DNA of 64,000 nucleotides from Spiroplasma_E ixodetis_B (GTDB taxonomy: Bacteria > Bacillota_I > Bacilli_A > Mycoplasmatales > VBWQ01), in the NCBI RefSeq assembly GCF_040369795.1, contig NZ_AP028955.1, positions 744,001 to 808,000 on the forward strand, in the 5' to 3' direction. A model generated the notes under the pieces. It was not told the DNA's origin. It worked only from the letters and a program-made list of their open reading frames with translations, and ran no database searches. Every line of letters begins with the position of its first letter. The stretch's first letter is position 1. Below are positions 9,878-20,500 of the stretch, in pieces. The position numbers and the translations under genes were made by a program.

Positions 9878-11249
9878 GAGGCTTTTTAAAAATCTGTGTA
9901 TCTTTTTACAAAGTTACTAGTTTAGATTAATTATATCTTCAAATTTTATCATAAAATGAGCAATTGCTGTATTTCAATTTTGAATGGGCATTTTTCATTT
10001 TTTTGTTATATTTTCAATTGCTAAGTAAAATATTTTAAAAACTGCCATATCATTTGGAAAAACTTTTTTATTTCTAATAACTTTTCGTAATTGACTATTA
10101 ACAGATTCAATAGCATCTGTTGTATAACTCACTCTTTTGATTTCTGCAGGATAACTAATAAAAACCATTAAATTATCTCAATTTTTATATCATGATTTAG
10201 CAATTTGAGGATATTGTTTATTCCATTTACTTTCAAAAGATTCTAAAGCTTGCATTGCTTGTTCTTAACTACATGCACTATAAATTGGTTTTAAATCTGT
10301 AACTAGTTATTTTCTATGTTTGTATGAAACATATTTTAAACTATTTCTAATTTGATGAACTATGCATAATTGATGTTCGGTTTTAGGATAAACTGATTGT
10401 ATCGCTTCTGACATTTCTGTTAAATTGTCACTACAAGCAATAATAATATCATTTAAGCCTCGATTTTTCATTTCTGTGAAATTAGATAATCAAAACTTAG
10501 AACCTTCATTTTCACTAATTCATAAACCTAAAACATCTTTTTTACCTTCTAAATCAACTCCTAGTGCTATATAAACTGATTTGTTAATAATGCGTTTATC
10601 TTGTCGTACTTTAACTACTATACAACCAAAATAAACAATCGTATAAACAATTTCTAATGGCCGATTTTGTCATGCTTTAACATCATCAATAACATCATCA
10701 GTAATTTGACTAATAACACTTTCGCTAATATCAGCACCATGATATAACTCTTGTAACTGCATTCTAATATCTGATAAAGTCATGCCTTTGGCATATAACG
10801 AAAGAACTTGTTGATCAAAACCATCAAATCTTCTTTGTCTTTTTGCAACTATTACTGGCTCAAAATTACTATTACGATCTCGTGGTACATTAATCTCAAT
10901 TTTACCTTGTTGGGTTATTAATTTTTTTTAATTTATACCATTACGAGCATTTTCACTAGTATTATGTTGATTTTTTTCATATCCTAAATAATTTTGCATT
11001 TCAGAATTCAACATTTTTTCAACTAATCTTTTTGTTAATTCTTTATATAAACCTCCCTCTTTAAAAACTGTTGTTAAATCTTCAGTATTTTCTAATAATA
11101 AATCTACTGCTTTTGATATTGGAACATTATTATTAATATTTTGTTTTTTAGACATAAGTAACTCACTCTTTCTATTTATTTAATTTTATTTACTAGAATT
11201 AATTAAACATAGTTATTTTTGTAAGTTACACAGATTACTAAAAATTACC
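9878..11249 (-). mobile_element. IS256-family element, full length (1372 bp)
   Basis: Both ends are present: GAGGCTTTTTAAAAATCTG at 9878, and GGTAAT…TAGTAATCTGTG read from 11249. The 8-mers flanking it (AATTTATT and TTTTGATC) do not match, so this position arose by recombination rather than simple insertion. It faces a second IS256 fragment in inverted orientation. Confidence 0.88.
9917..11155 (-). pseudogene. IS256-family transposase, two nonsense codons
   Basis: Length is 1239 nt as in the intact copy, and the catalytic blocks YF(D/G)CIVVKVR, CSDNLTEM and AIESVN are present. A TAA lies in NGIN-KKL (~10929). A second lies in YSAC-EQAM (~10267). Inactive. Confidence 0.8.
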
Positions 11250-12148
11250 TTTTGATCAACAAGTTCTTTCATTATATGCCAAAGGCATGACTTTATCAGA
11301 TATTAGAATGCAGTTACAAGAGTTATATCATGGTGCTAATATTAGCGAAAGTGTTATTAGTCAAATTACTGATGATGTTATTGATGATGTTAAAGCATGA
11401 CAAAATCGGCCATTAGAAAGTGTTTATCCGATTGTTTATTTTGATTGTATAGTAGTTAAAGTACGACAAGATAAACGCATTATTAACAAATCAGTTTATA
11501 TAGCACTAGGAGTTGATTTAGAAGGTAAAAAAAGATATTTTAGGTTTATTAATTAGTGAAAATGAAGGTTCTAAGTTTTGATTATCTAATTTCACAGAAA
11601 TGAAAAATCGAGGCTTAAATGATATTGCTTGTAGTGACAATTTAACAGGAATGTCAGAAGCAATACAATCAGTTTATCCTAAAACCGAACATCAATTATG
11701 CATAGTTCATCAAATTAGAAATAGTTTAAAATATGTTTCATACAAACATAGAAAATCACTAGTTACAGATTTAAAACCAATTTATAGTGCATGTAGCGAA
11801 GAACAAGCAATGCAAGCTTTAGAATCTTTTGAAAGTAAATGAAATAAACAATATCCTCAAATTGCTAAATCATGATATAAAAATTGAGATAATTTAATGG
11901 TTTTTATTAGTTATCCTGCAGAAATCAAAAGAGTGATTTATACAACAAATGCTATTGAATCTGTTAATAGTCAATTACGAAAAGTTATTATAAATAAAAA
12001 AGTTTTTCCAAATGATATGGCAGTTTTTAAAATATTTTACTTAGCAATTGAAAATATAACAAAAAAATGAACAATGCCCATTCAAAATTGAAATACAGCA
12101 ATTGCTCATTTTATGATAAAATTTGAAGATAGAATTAATCTAAACTAG
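11250..12148 (+). pseudogene. IS256-family transposase, 5'-truncated and frameshifted
   Basis: It keeps all three catalytic blocks but lacks the N-terminus. An extra A in EGKKDI (~11530), TGA to TAA (Trp to stop) a few codons later and a 6-nt in-frame deletion at ~11627 distinguish it from other copies. Confidence 0.8.
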
Positions 12149-12187
12149 TAAATTTGTAAAAAGATACACAGATTTTTAAAAAGCCTC
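11250..12187 (+). mobile_element. IS256-family element, 3' two-thirds
   Basis: The copy begins abruptly at the QQVLSLYAKGM region and runs to the 3' tip AAAAAGCCTC at 12187. Together with 9878-10826 it forms an inverted repeat of about 0.94 kb with a ~0.42 kb spacer. Confidence 0.85.
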
Positions 12188-12296
12188 ATTCTAATTTTTG
12201 AAATAATTTTATTGTAGATTTTTTCTTGTTTAGTTAATTTTTTATTTTTAGTTTTTTTAATTGGTAATATAGTATTTTTATAAATATTTTGTATTC
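12188..12296 (-). mobile_element. IS5-family internal fragment
   Basis: This 109-nt piece matches the TILPIKKTKNKKLTKQEK part of the IS5 transposase. It lies between the IS256 end and the target duplication of the next IS5. Confidence 0.8.
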
Positions 12297-12299
12297 ATT

Positions 12300-13451
12300 A
12301 GACATATTCCGTAAATAAATTTAATCAATTGTCAATAATAATATTTATAAATTTTTTAGTGTTAATAATTATAGAAGTTAATATTTTTAAAAAAATACTT
12401 TAAAAATAAATTTATATTTCAAACACAAAAATTGTTAATATTATTTTTATATTAACTTGATAAAAATTTAAATTTTTAAAAAAATATTAAAAATATTTTT
12501 TTATTTTAATGGTTTTGTTTTATTAAAAATTTCACAAAGTAAGTTAAATCTTAAGTACATAAGTCTAAATATACTTTTTCTACATTTATTTATTAAAATT
12601 TTGAATCTTTTTAATCAAGCAAAAACATGTTCAACTTTAATTTTAATTTTTGAAATAATTTTATTGTAGATTTTTTCTTGTTTAGTTAATTTTTTATTTT
12701 TAGTTTTTTTAATTGGTAATATAGTATTTTTATAAATATTTTGTATTCCTTGATATCCCAAATCACCAATAATTATTGTTTTTTCTGAAAATTCAAGATT
12801 TGAATTTTTTAATATTTGAAAATCATGTACTTTTCCATTATCAGCAAAAATATCAACAATTTTTTTATTAAAAAAGTCATATATAATTTGAAATTTTATA
12901 GAAAACATTCAACTTTTACCAGAAAAATATTCTAACTGTAGTTTTTTTTAGTTGGTCTTTCAATTTCAATTTTAGTTGAATCAATTAAATAAAATTGAAA
13001 TTCATTTAAATCTTCTTGTTTTTTCTCAATTTTTGATTTATATTTTGTTTTTAAAAACTGATAATCTTTGTCATCACTAAGTTTATTTTCTACTCAAGTA
13101 ATATTTCGAAAACGACTTGATGCACTCATTTTATATTTAATACTCATTTGGAAAAAAGTATAATATTCTTTTCGGTATACTAAAGTCATCATCAATCTTT
13201 CTTCAACTGAAAGTTTATATTTTCTACCTTTAGTTTTTTTTAAATTTTCTATTTCAATTAATTTTGTTAACATTTCATCAAAATGAAAACGTTTTATACC
13301 AAAATATCTATAAAATTGTTCATTTTTTAATTTTTTTAAATTTTCAAAATTCATTTTTATCAACGCCTTATTAATTTATTAATAAAGAAATTATAAAATA
13401 AATTTTAAATTATTAATTGACTTTTAAAAAATTTATTTACAGAATATGTCT
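12300..13451 (-). mobile_element. IS5-family element, complete
   Basis: Both tips are present, and ATT duplications lie at 12297-12299 and 13452-13454. The transposase frames are intact. It truncates the gene whose tail follows at 13452. Confidence 0.92.
12501..13354 (-). CDS. IS5-family transposase (two frames joined by -1 shift)
   Basis: This is a DDE transposase of ~284 aa. Frame 1 starts MNFENLKKLKNEQFYRYFG after AAGG(T/C)GTTG and includes an HTH (YKLSVEERLMMTLVY) and the first Asp (YLIDST). It continues to an 8-A run (ACTAAAAAAAACTAC, ~12937-12951). A -1 slip there gives KKLQLEYFSGKSW and continues into IFADNGKVHD, GDLGYQG (second Asp) and KVEHVFAWLK (Glu). Without the shift, translation stops six codons later. 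No nonsense codon was found in either frame, so this copy looks functional. Transcriptional slippage (adding an A) would give the same product. Confidence 0.85.
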
Positions 13452-13550
13452 ATTGAGCATTGAAATGGTAAAGAATTTATTGATTTTTCAGTAGGTATTG
13501 ATGATATTAAATTGGAAAATAATGAAATTTTTCAACTTGAATTAAAATAA
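13452..13550 (+). pseudogene. C-terminal tail of an unknown gene
   Basis: The last 32 codons end FSVGIDDIKLENNEIFQLEL K and a stop 7 nt before the valS stop (convergent). The segment H-W-N-G-K-E-F loosely recalls the W-N-G turn in the C-terminal OB domain of RecJ-type exonucleases. That is only a guess. The rest was displaced by IS5. Confidence 0.5.
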
Positions 13551-13557
13551 AAGTTTT

Positions 13558-16184
13558 TTATAATTCTTTAATCTTGGCATTGATTAATTTTTTTTGATTT
13601 TGATACTTTTCTAATTTCTGCTTTTCTATTTCAACTTTTGTTGGTGGTGCCTTTGCTAAAAATTGTTGGTTATTTAAAATATCTTTACTACGTTTTATTT
13701 CATTTTCAATACAAACTAATTCCCCTTTTAATTTCGCTAATTGTTCTTCTTTATTAAATAAATTTGAAACATTAATTTCTATTACTGCTGAATTAATAAT
13801 TTTAATTATTTTATTATTAACAGACAACGGACTATCACTAATAGTAACAATTTGACTATTAGTTAATTGTAATAAATAAGGATTTAAAGTATTTTTTTCT
13901 ACTTCAAAAAAATAATTAGTCGTATTGATATGAATAGTTAACGGTAATTTTAAAGATAAATTAAGTTCTTTACGAATTTCTCGAATATTACCAATAATTT
14001 CAATTAATATTTCAACAAATTGTGTTACATCTTTTTTTTTTCCATAACTTTAACTTTAGGAAACTTATTTGTTAAAATGCTATTTTTATACCCCATTTCT
14101 TCATAAATTGCTTCTGTAATAAAGGGAATAAAGGGATGAACCATAATAATAATTTGCTGTAAAACATAATATAATGTTTGTAATGAGTTACTTTGTTGCT
14201 CTTGATTTTGTAAATTAACTTTATTTAATTCAATATATCAAGAACAATATTTATTTCATATAAAATTTGATAGTGCTTTAACTACTAAAACAAATTCATA
14301 TTTTTCCATATATCGCTCTACATAAATAATCAATTGATTAAGTTCTTGCAAAATTCATTGATCAATAAATGATAACGAATTATTATAGACAATATTTTGA
14401 TCCAATTGAAACTTATCATCAATATTCATTAGTACATAACGTGCAGCGTTTCATAACTTATTATTGAAATTTCAAGCTGACTCAACTTTAGTAATACTAA
14501 ATCTTAAATCTTGACCGGGAGCACAATTGCTAACTAAAAAGTAACGTAAAGCATCCGCACCATACTTTTTAATAACTTCCATTGGAACAATTCCATTATT
14601 TAATGATTTTGACATTTTTCTACCTTGTTCATCACGAATTAAACCATGAATTAAAACATTAGTAAATGGTTTTTGATTAGTAAATTTTCAACCCATAAAC
14701 ATCATTCGTGCAACTCAAAAAAATAAAATATCATAAGCAGTAACTAATACTGATATTGGATAATATTTTTGCAAATCAACATTATTTTGTGGTCAACCCA
14801 AGGTTACAAAAGGTCATAAACCGCTAGAAAATCATGTATCTAATACGTCTGATTCTTGAATATAATCGTTAATTGGTGATGGCGGGTTAGTATCAACATA
14901 AATTTTCTTAGTTTTTTTATGATATCAAACCGGAAGCGAATGACCCCATCACAATTGACGGGAAATACATCAATCTTGAATATTATTTAATCACTGCAAA
15001 AGTTGTTGTTCAAATAATATTGGATGAAAATCAATCTTTGTTTTCTTATTTTTTTGTTTATCAATAATCATTTCAACTAATGGTTTCATTTTTATGAATC
15101 ATTGTTGTGATAAATATGGTTCAATAATAGCGTTACTTCTTTCTGAATAACCGACTTGATGAAGATGGTCTTCAACCTTTACAACTAAATTTTCTTTTCT
15201 TAATTGTTCAACTAATTGTTTACAACATACCATTCGATCTTGATTGATATATGATTGTGCTAATTCATTCATAGTTCCATCAACATTCATACAAATAGGC
15301 ATTGCTAAATTGTGACGTAATGCAATTTCATAGTCATTAGCATCATGAGCCGGTGTACATTTCATAGCACCCGTTCCAAAATTCATATCAACATAATCAT
15401 CAGCAATAACTTTAATTAACATTTTATTAGCCGGATTAATAACCATTTTACCAATAAATTGTAAATAACGTTTATCTTTACTATTTACAACTATACACTG
15501 ATCAGCAAACATTGTTTCTGGTCTGGTAGTAGCAATAGTAATAAATTCACTACTATTTTCTATAAAATATTTTAAATAATACATTTTTCCTTTTGTTTCA
15601 TGATAATTCACTTCAATATTAGAAATAGCGGTTTTTAATTCTGGATCTCAATTTACTATCTTTTTTCCTCGATAAACTAAACCTTCTTTATATAACTTTA
15701 CAAATACTTCATTAACTGCTTGCTTAACATTTTCATCTAAAGTAAATACTTCATGCGAATAATCTAATGCTAAGCCAAGTTTTGCTCACTGTTTTCTTAT
15801 GTTTTGTTCATATTCTGTTTTTCATTTTCATGCTTGTTGTAAAAATTTATCTTTACCTAATTCTTGCAAATTAAGTTTTTGTTCTTCTTTAATACGTTGT
15901 GCAACTTTAACCTGAGTGGCAATGCCAGCATGATCCATACCGGGTATAAATAAAGTATTAAATCCTTGTAAACGTTTATAACGAATTAATAAATCTTGGA
16001 TAGTACTATCTCAAGCATGACCTAAATGTAAAAGTCCGGTTACATTGGGTGGTGGTAAGATAATAGAAAATGTAGGATTAATAGAGCTAAAATTTGCCTT
16101 AAATAATCCAGATTTTACTCATTGTTGATAACGATCTTTTTCAATTTCAATATGATTATATTTTTTGTTTAAATTTCTATTCAT
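13558..16184 (-). CDS. valS: valyl-tRNA synthetase, with one homopolymer frameshift
   Basis: ValRS charges tRNA-Val. After restoring one base, the protein is ~875 aa, the normal length. Class-I signatures are present: PPPNVTGLLHLGHAW (HIGH) near residue 45 and RKMSKS near 525. The editing domain (e.g. TIATTRPETMFADQCIVVN, GTGAMKCTPAHDANDYE) lies between. The C-terminal coiled coil (LAKLKGELVCIENEIKRSKD) is present. The frame is open from 16184 to 14042, then a run of 10 A (14032-14041) leads to a stop. An 11-A run would continue into DVTQFVEILIEIIGN and the C-terminus. An assembly or sequencing indel or slippage is likelier than a dead essential gene. GGAGT precedes the ATG, and a T-box leader lies upstream. 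Confidence 0.92.
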
Positions 16185-16204
16185 TTGTTATACTCCTTTT
16201 TAAA

Positions 16205-16430
16205 ATAAAAAAACATTCCACAAATAGGAACGTTTCTTAACGCGGTACCATCCTAATTCATTTACAAAGTAAATGCACTTAATTATTATTTAAATTACTA
16301 ATAATATAAGCTACCTTCAAATTAAACTTGCTTAGTTTACAGCAACCACTAAGTCTCTAAATTACCATTTAATTTTACTTTTTTATATTTTAAATTAATT
16401 ATGTATTTTATTTTACATTGTTAATTTTAA
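16205..16430 (-). promoter_or_regulatory. T-box riboswitch of valS
   Basis: On the minus strand the leader contains a stem I region (AGAGACTTAGTGG…CTAAG) and a GAAG-GUA-GC segment. The latter fits the specifier-loop pattern GAA-N-codon with a Val codon GUA. The canonical T-box AGGATGGTACCGCG follows (16241-16254). A terminator hairpin, AACGTTCC/GGAATGTT plus T-run (16208-16236), comes next. Uncharged tRNA-Val would favour the antiterminator and raise valS expression. Motif identity is strong; stem I folding was judged by eye. Confidence 0.9.
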
Positions 16431-16459
16431 AAAACAAGACATTTGAGAAAAGAAAAAAT

Positions 16460-16700
16460 CTATATATTAAAATTATCTTTTTTAAGAACAGAAGTTGATG
16501 TTTTCATAGACTGCATGCAGTCTAATTTATTTTTTATATTTTGATCAAAATCACACAATAAAGGAGTATCATCTTTTTTTGATATGTTTGTTTTTCTAAT
16601 AATTTTATTTTTCTTTGTTCTGGTGTTAAGTTATTTCATCATTTTTTTGCCTCATTTTTAACAACCTCTACTTGTTTGGGGGTTAAAGTATTTCATCATT
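16460..16700 (-). pseudogene. C-terminal part of a W-N-L-T-P repeat protein
   Basis: On the minus strand the frame reads two repeats, WWNTLTPKQVEVVKNEAKK and WWNNLTPEQRKIKLLEKQ. It continues (after a probable one-base shift near 16580) to CMQSMKTSTSVLKKDNFNI and a stop. The upstream part was displaced by IS5 at 16701. It is on the same strand as, and only IS DNA away from, the coiled-coil start at 17843-18151, so both may be ends of one gene. Function unknown. Confidence 0.55.
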
Positions 16701-16834
16701 AGACATATTCCGTAAATAAATTTAATCAATTGTCAATAATAATATTTATAAATTTTTTAGTGTTAATAATTAATCATGTACTTTTCCATTATCAGCAAAA
16801 ATATCAACAATTTTTTTATTAAAAAAGTCATATA
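16701..16834 (-). mobile_element. IS5-family remnant with internal deletion
   Basis: The IS5 tip and about 70 nt of its 3' end are joined directly to ~60 nt of the ADNGKVHD coding segment. The rest is lost to the IS630 insertion at 16835. Confidence 0.85.
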
Positions 16835-17842
16835 TATCTAACTAAAGTAATGTTTACTCATAAATAATGTAAAATAATAATATGTAATTTAAACAGTTTT
16901 TGAATTTAAAAGTACAATTCAGTAATATTTAAAATAGATTAGGAAGATTAAATTATGCCAAAACCATACAGTGAAGACTTACGAAAAAAAATAATAGAAG
17001 CCTATGAAAGTAAAAACATGAAAATTAAAGAAATTTGTAAAGTGTTCAATATTACTAGAAAGACTTTATTCTTATGAAGAAAAAGAAAAAAAGAAACTGG
17101 GCATATAAAACCAATTTTGAATTATCAAAAAGGACATAGCCACAAAATAAAGGATTTAGATGAATTAAAAAATTATTTAGCGCAAAATAAAGATGTTACA
17201 GTTCAAAAAGTAATTGAAAAATTTGGTGATATGACTAAAGAAACAGTTTATAACTATTTGAAAAAACTAAATTATACATATAAAAAAACTTTTCTATATG
17301 AACAAAGAGATAAAAATAAACAAGAAGATTTTTTAAAAGAAATAGCTAAAATAATGAATGAAGATTTAGTATATATTGATGAATCTGGAATTGATGATAA
17401 TGAATTTTATAAATATGGTTGATCTGAAAAAGGTAAAAGATTATTTGATAATAAACCCGCATATAAAATAAAAAGAATGAGTATAATCGGCTCACTAAAT
17501 AAAGGTAAATTAAAAGCCCTATGAGCATTTGAAGGACATTGCAACAGTAAAATTTTTGAATCATATGTAAAAAATATACTAATTCCAGTATTAAACCGTG
17601 GACAAATTATAGTTTTAGATAATGCAACGTTTCATAAATCTAAATTAACACAACAATTAATTGAAAATGCTGGATGCAAACTATTATTTCTTCCACCATA
17701 TTCTCTTAATTTAAATCCAATTGAACATTTTTGATTTGCTATAAAACATAATATAAGAAAAATATTACCAAATTATTGACCAAATATTAAAAAAGCTATT
17801 GATTTTTTTCAAGATATGAGTAAACATTACTTTATTTAGCTA
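16835..17842 (+). mobile_element. IS630-family element, complete (1008 bp)
   Basis: Tips TATCTAACTAAAGTAATG (one mismatch to the family tip) and ...TTTAGCTA are inverted repeats flanked by TA on both sides. The transposase is open end to end, the only such IS630 copy here. Confidence 0.92.
16955..17839 (+). CDS. IS630-family transposase, intact
   Basis: This 294-aa protein in code 4 has N-terminal HTH MPKPYSEDLRKKIIEAYESK and a second HTH region. Catalytic DDE residues are in VYIDESGIDDN, VLDNATFHKS and NLNPIEHFW. The stop TAG lies within the right tip repeat. GGAAG precedes the ATG. Compared with other copies it lacks the stop codons at residue ~62 and the frameshift at ~110. The residue before N-L-N-P-I-E is Leu instead of the Pro seen in most copies (PPYSLNLNP), which may matter slightly. 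This is the best candidate source of IS630 movement in the window. Confidence 0.9.
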
Positions 17843-18151
17843 TACATATATTCATTAACTACTTTTAATTTATCAGTCATATGATTAACATATTGTTCAA
17901 TAAATGTTTTTTTATCTTCACTATCTTTGATATTTCTTAATTGACTTTCAGCTTTCTTCAATATATCTTTTAGTTGTTTTCTTTCAGATTCAAAACTTGC
18001 TTTGATTTTCAACAATATTTTGTTTCTTGATTTCTAATTCCTCAAGTTTTAAACTAAGAGTTTGAAGATATTCTTTCACATTGTTTCGATCTTTTATTTT
18101 CTTTAAATATTTTTGTAAATAATCATTATATTTTTCTTCTCCAAATAACAT
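17843..18151 (-). pseudogene. coiled-coil protein N-terminus, frameshifted, cut by IS630
   Basis: The start MLFGEEKYNDYLQKYLKKIK follows AAAGGAG. A Lys/Glu/Leu-rich coiled coil (LQTLSLKLEELEIKKQ) is visible. Near 18008 the frame must shift by one to continue as ESERKQLKDILKKAESQLRN…DKLKVVNEYM, where IS630 interrupts. The W-N-L-T-P repeat tail at 16460-16700 may be the original C-terminus. Function unknown. Confidence 0.6.
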
Positions 18152-18271
18152 AAAAAACTCCTTTATAAAATAAAAAAATCATTACTCTTAAAAAATAAAA
18201 CAATAGGTCAAAAACTATTTTTAATTTATGTTTTTATTATATTAAAATCAAACAAATTTTAATATAATTAA

Positions 18272-18300
18272 TTGAATTATTTAACTTTATCATTGATAAT
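18272..18300 (+). promoter_or_regulatory. putative trpS promoter
   Basis: TTGAAT and GATAAT are separated by exactly 17 nt, 40 nt upstream of the trpS ATG. The surrounding sequence is very AT-rich, so chance matches are common. Confidence 0.4.
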
Positions 18301-18339
18301 TAATTATATTAAAAAATTAATTTGGAGGAAGCAAAATAT

Positions 18340-19365
18340 ATGGCTCGTATTATATCCGGAATAACTAGCACTGGAAAATTAACTCTTGGTAACTACTTGG
18401 GAGCAATTAATATTTTTTTAAAATTGCAAGAAGAACATGAACTCTTAATATTTGTTGCAAATTTACATGGATTAACACTACCAATAAAAGCACAAGAATT
18501 AAGAGATAATATTAAAGATATTGCTGCTTGATATTTTGCTGCTGGTATTATACCAAATAAATCTCATATTTTTATTCAATCTGATGTTTTAGCCCATAGT
18601 CAATTAGGATATATATTATTATGTAATAGTTATGTCGGTGAATTAGAACGAATGACACAATTTAAAGATAAAAGTCAAAAAATGACAAATCAACAAAATA
18701 AAACGATTAGTATTCGAACAGGTATTCTTACATATCCAGCATTAATGGCTGCTGATATTTTACTATATGACGCTGATTTTGTGCCAGTTGGTGTGGATCA
18801 AACTCAACATTTAGAATTGACAAAAACTTTAGCAACAAGAATGAATAACAATTATAAAACTGATTTATTCAAAATTCCTAAAATCATTATTGATAAACAA
18901 GCACAGAAAATTATGAGTTTACAAGAACCTGAAAAAAAAATGTCAAAATCTGATACTAATCTAAGAAATACTATTTTTTTAAGCGATAGCAAACAAGAAG
19001 TTACCAATAAAATTAAAAAAGCAGTTACTGATTCAGAAAATATTATTAAATTTAATCCAGAACATAAGCCTGGAGTTAGTAATTTATTAACTATTTATGC
19101 TAGCATTACTAAAAAAGATATCAAAACTTGTGAACAATACTTCAGCAATCACAATTATGGTTTTTTAAAAGAAGAAGTAATTAAAGTAATAAATGATTTA
19201 TTAGAACCAATGCAAAAAAAACACCAAGAATTTATTAATGAAAAATCATCACAATTAGCAAAATATTTAGAAGAAGGTGCAAATTTTGCTAATAATATTG
19301 CTACTAAAAAATTAAACTTTGTTCAAGACACAATGGGTATTAATTTTATCGAGAAAGAAAGATAG
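18340..19365 (+). CDS. trpS: tryptophanyl-tRNA synthetase
   Basis: This 341-aa class-Ic synthetase charges tRNA-Trp, which in this code must also decode UGA. Motifs: SGITSTGKLTLGNYLGA (HIGH-equivalent TxGN) at residues 6-22, and EKKMSKSDTNLRN (KMSKS) near 200. VPVGVDQTQHLELT is the typical TrpRS tryptophan-binding segment. GGAGGAAG lies upstream of the ATG. It is followed after 12 nt by a HAD phosphatase gene, likely one transcript. Confidence 0.95.
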
Positions 19366-19377
19366 GAGGAAGAGACA

Positions 19378-20265
19378 ATGTCTTTATACAATAAAAAACA
19401 AAAACATTTAATCCTAGTTGATTTAGATGGTACTCTACTAAAAAGTGGCGGTCGAGAAATTCATATTAATACTAAAAAAGCACTAATTGATGCTCAAAAA
19501 GAAGGTCATATTGTTTCTATTGTCACTGGTCGACCTTATCGTGGATCAATTAAATTTTATCGTGAATTAGGTCTTAATACATTACTATGCAATTTTAATG
19601 GTGGCCATATTCATGATCCAAAAATCAAAAAATTCAAACGATTAGTTTTTCCAATTTCTGAAACAATTGTTAAACATATTTTAAATGAAGACTATATTTT
19701 TCAACAAATTGAAAACGCGGTTATTGAATATTACAACAAAGCAGTATGTTGAAAAAAAGATGATTTCTTTGAAACTTATTTTCATTTAGATACTATTGAA
19801 AATGATACTTTTACAATTAGTAAATTAATTCGTGATTGAAAAGGGAACGCTAATGTCATTTTAATTGAATTTAAAGAAAATACCAATCTTGATCAAGTAT
19901 ATCGTGACTTAGAAAAATATTCAAAATCAATTAAGGTAAATACTTGAAATCGCTATGATAATAATAAACTAATCTTTGAAATTTCAAGTAAATTTATTGA
20001 TAAAGGAATGACAGCTCGCATTTTGGCTCAATATTATAATGTTGATATTAGAGATGTTATTGCTTATGGTGATGAAATTAATGATAAAGAAATGTTGATG
20101 GAAGTTGGCTATGGTGTAGCAATGAAAAATGGTAATATTGTTATTAAAAGTATTGCCGATGATATTACTACTAAAACTAATGATGAGGGTGGAGTTGGTG
20201 ATCATTTATCAAAATTATTAAATCTTTATGAAGAAAGTGAAATTTATATGGGCGTATCAAGTTAA
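19378..20265 (+). CDS. Cof-type HAD-family phosphatase
   Basis: This 295-aa HAD hydrolase (IIB cap subclass) would dephosphorylate small phosphometabolites such as sugar phosphates or flavin/nucleotide phosphates; the substrate is not predictable. Motif I is LILVDLDGTLL (nucleophile and acid Asp), motif II is SIVTGRPYRG, motif III is the Lys in KFIDKGMTA, and motif IV is AYGDEINDKEML. The ATG follows GGAGGAAGAG, 12 nt after trpS. TGA codons are read as Trp (KAVCWKKDD). A terminator follows. Confidence 0.9.
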
Positions 20266-20288
20266 TGGTTAGATTTAATAAGAACTTA

Positions 20289-20314
20289 AATGAGAGATAA
20301 CACTCTCATTTTTT
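20289..20314 (+). terminator. intrinsic terminator after trpS-HAD
   Basis: The ATGAGAG/CTCTCAT stem with a short loop is followed by a T6 run, 23 nt after the stop codon. Confidence 0.85.
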
Positions 20315-20500
20315 AATTGTTAAACAATTATAATTAATTATTTTATTAAACCAGCACTTTATTAAAGTAATTAATTATTACATAACTAAATAAAAAAATT
20401 ATTTAGACTATTGTACTGGAATATTCCAATAGTAATTTTTGTATTGCTATTTTACAATTTGATATTTTTTTGGTTCCCTTCCCCTAGAACCCCTACCCTC

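Noticed and set aside
17346..17564. Minus-strand 72-codon ORF (MIQKFYCCNVLQ…), repeated at 37319, 51304, 52536 and 55570
   Set aside because: Recurs only because IS630 recurs; it is the antisense of the transposase core and is Tyr/Leu/Gln-rich as expected for a shadow frame.
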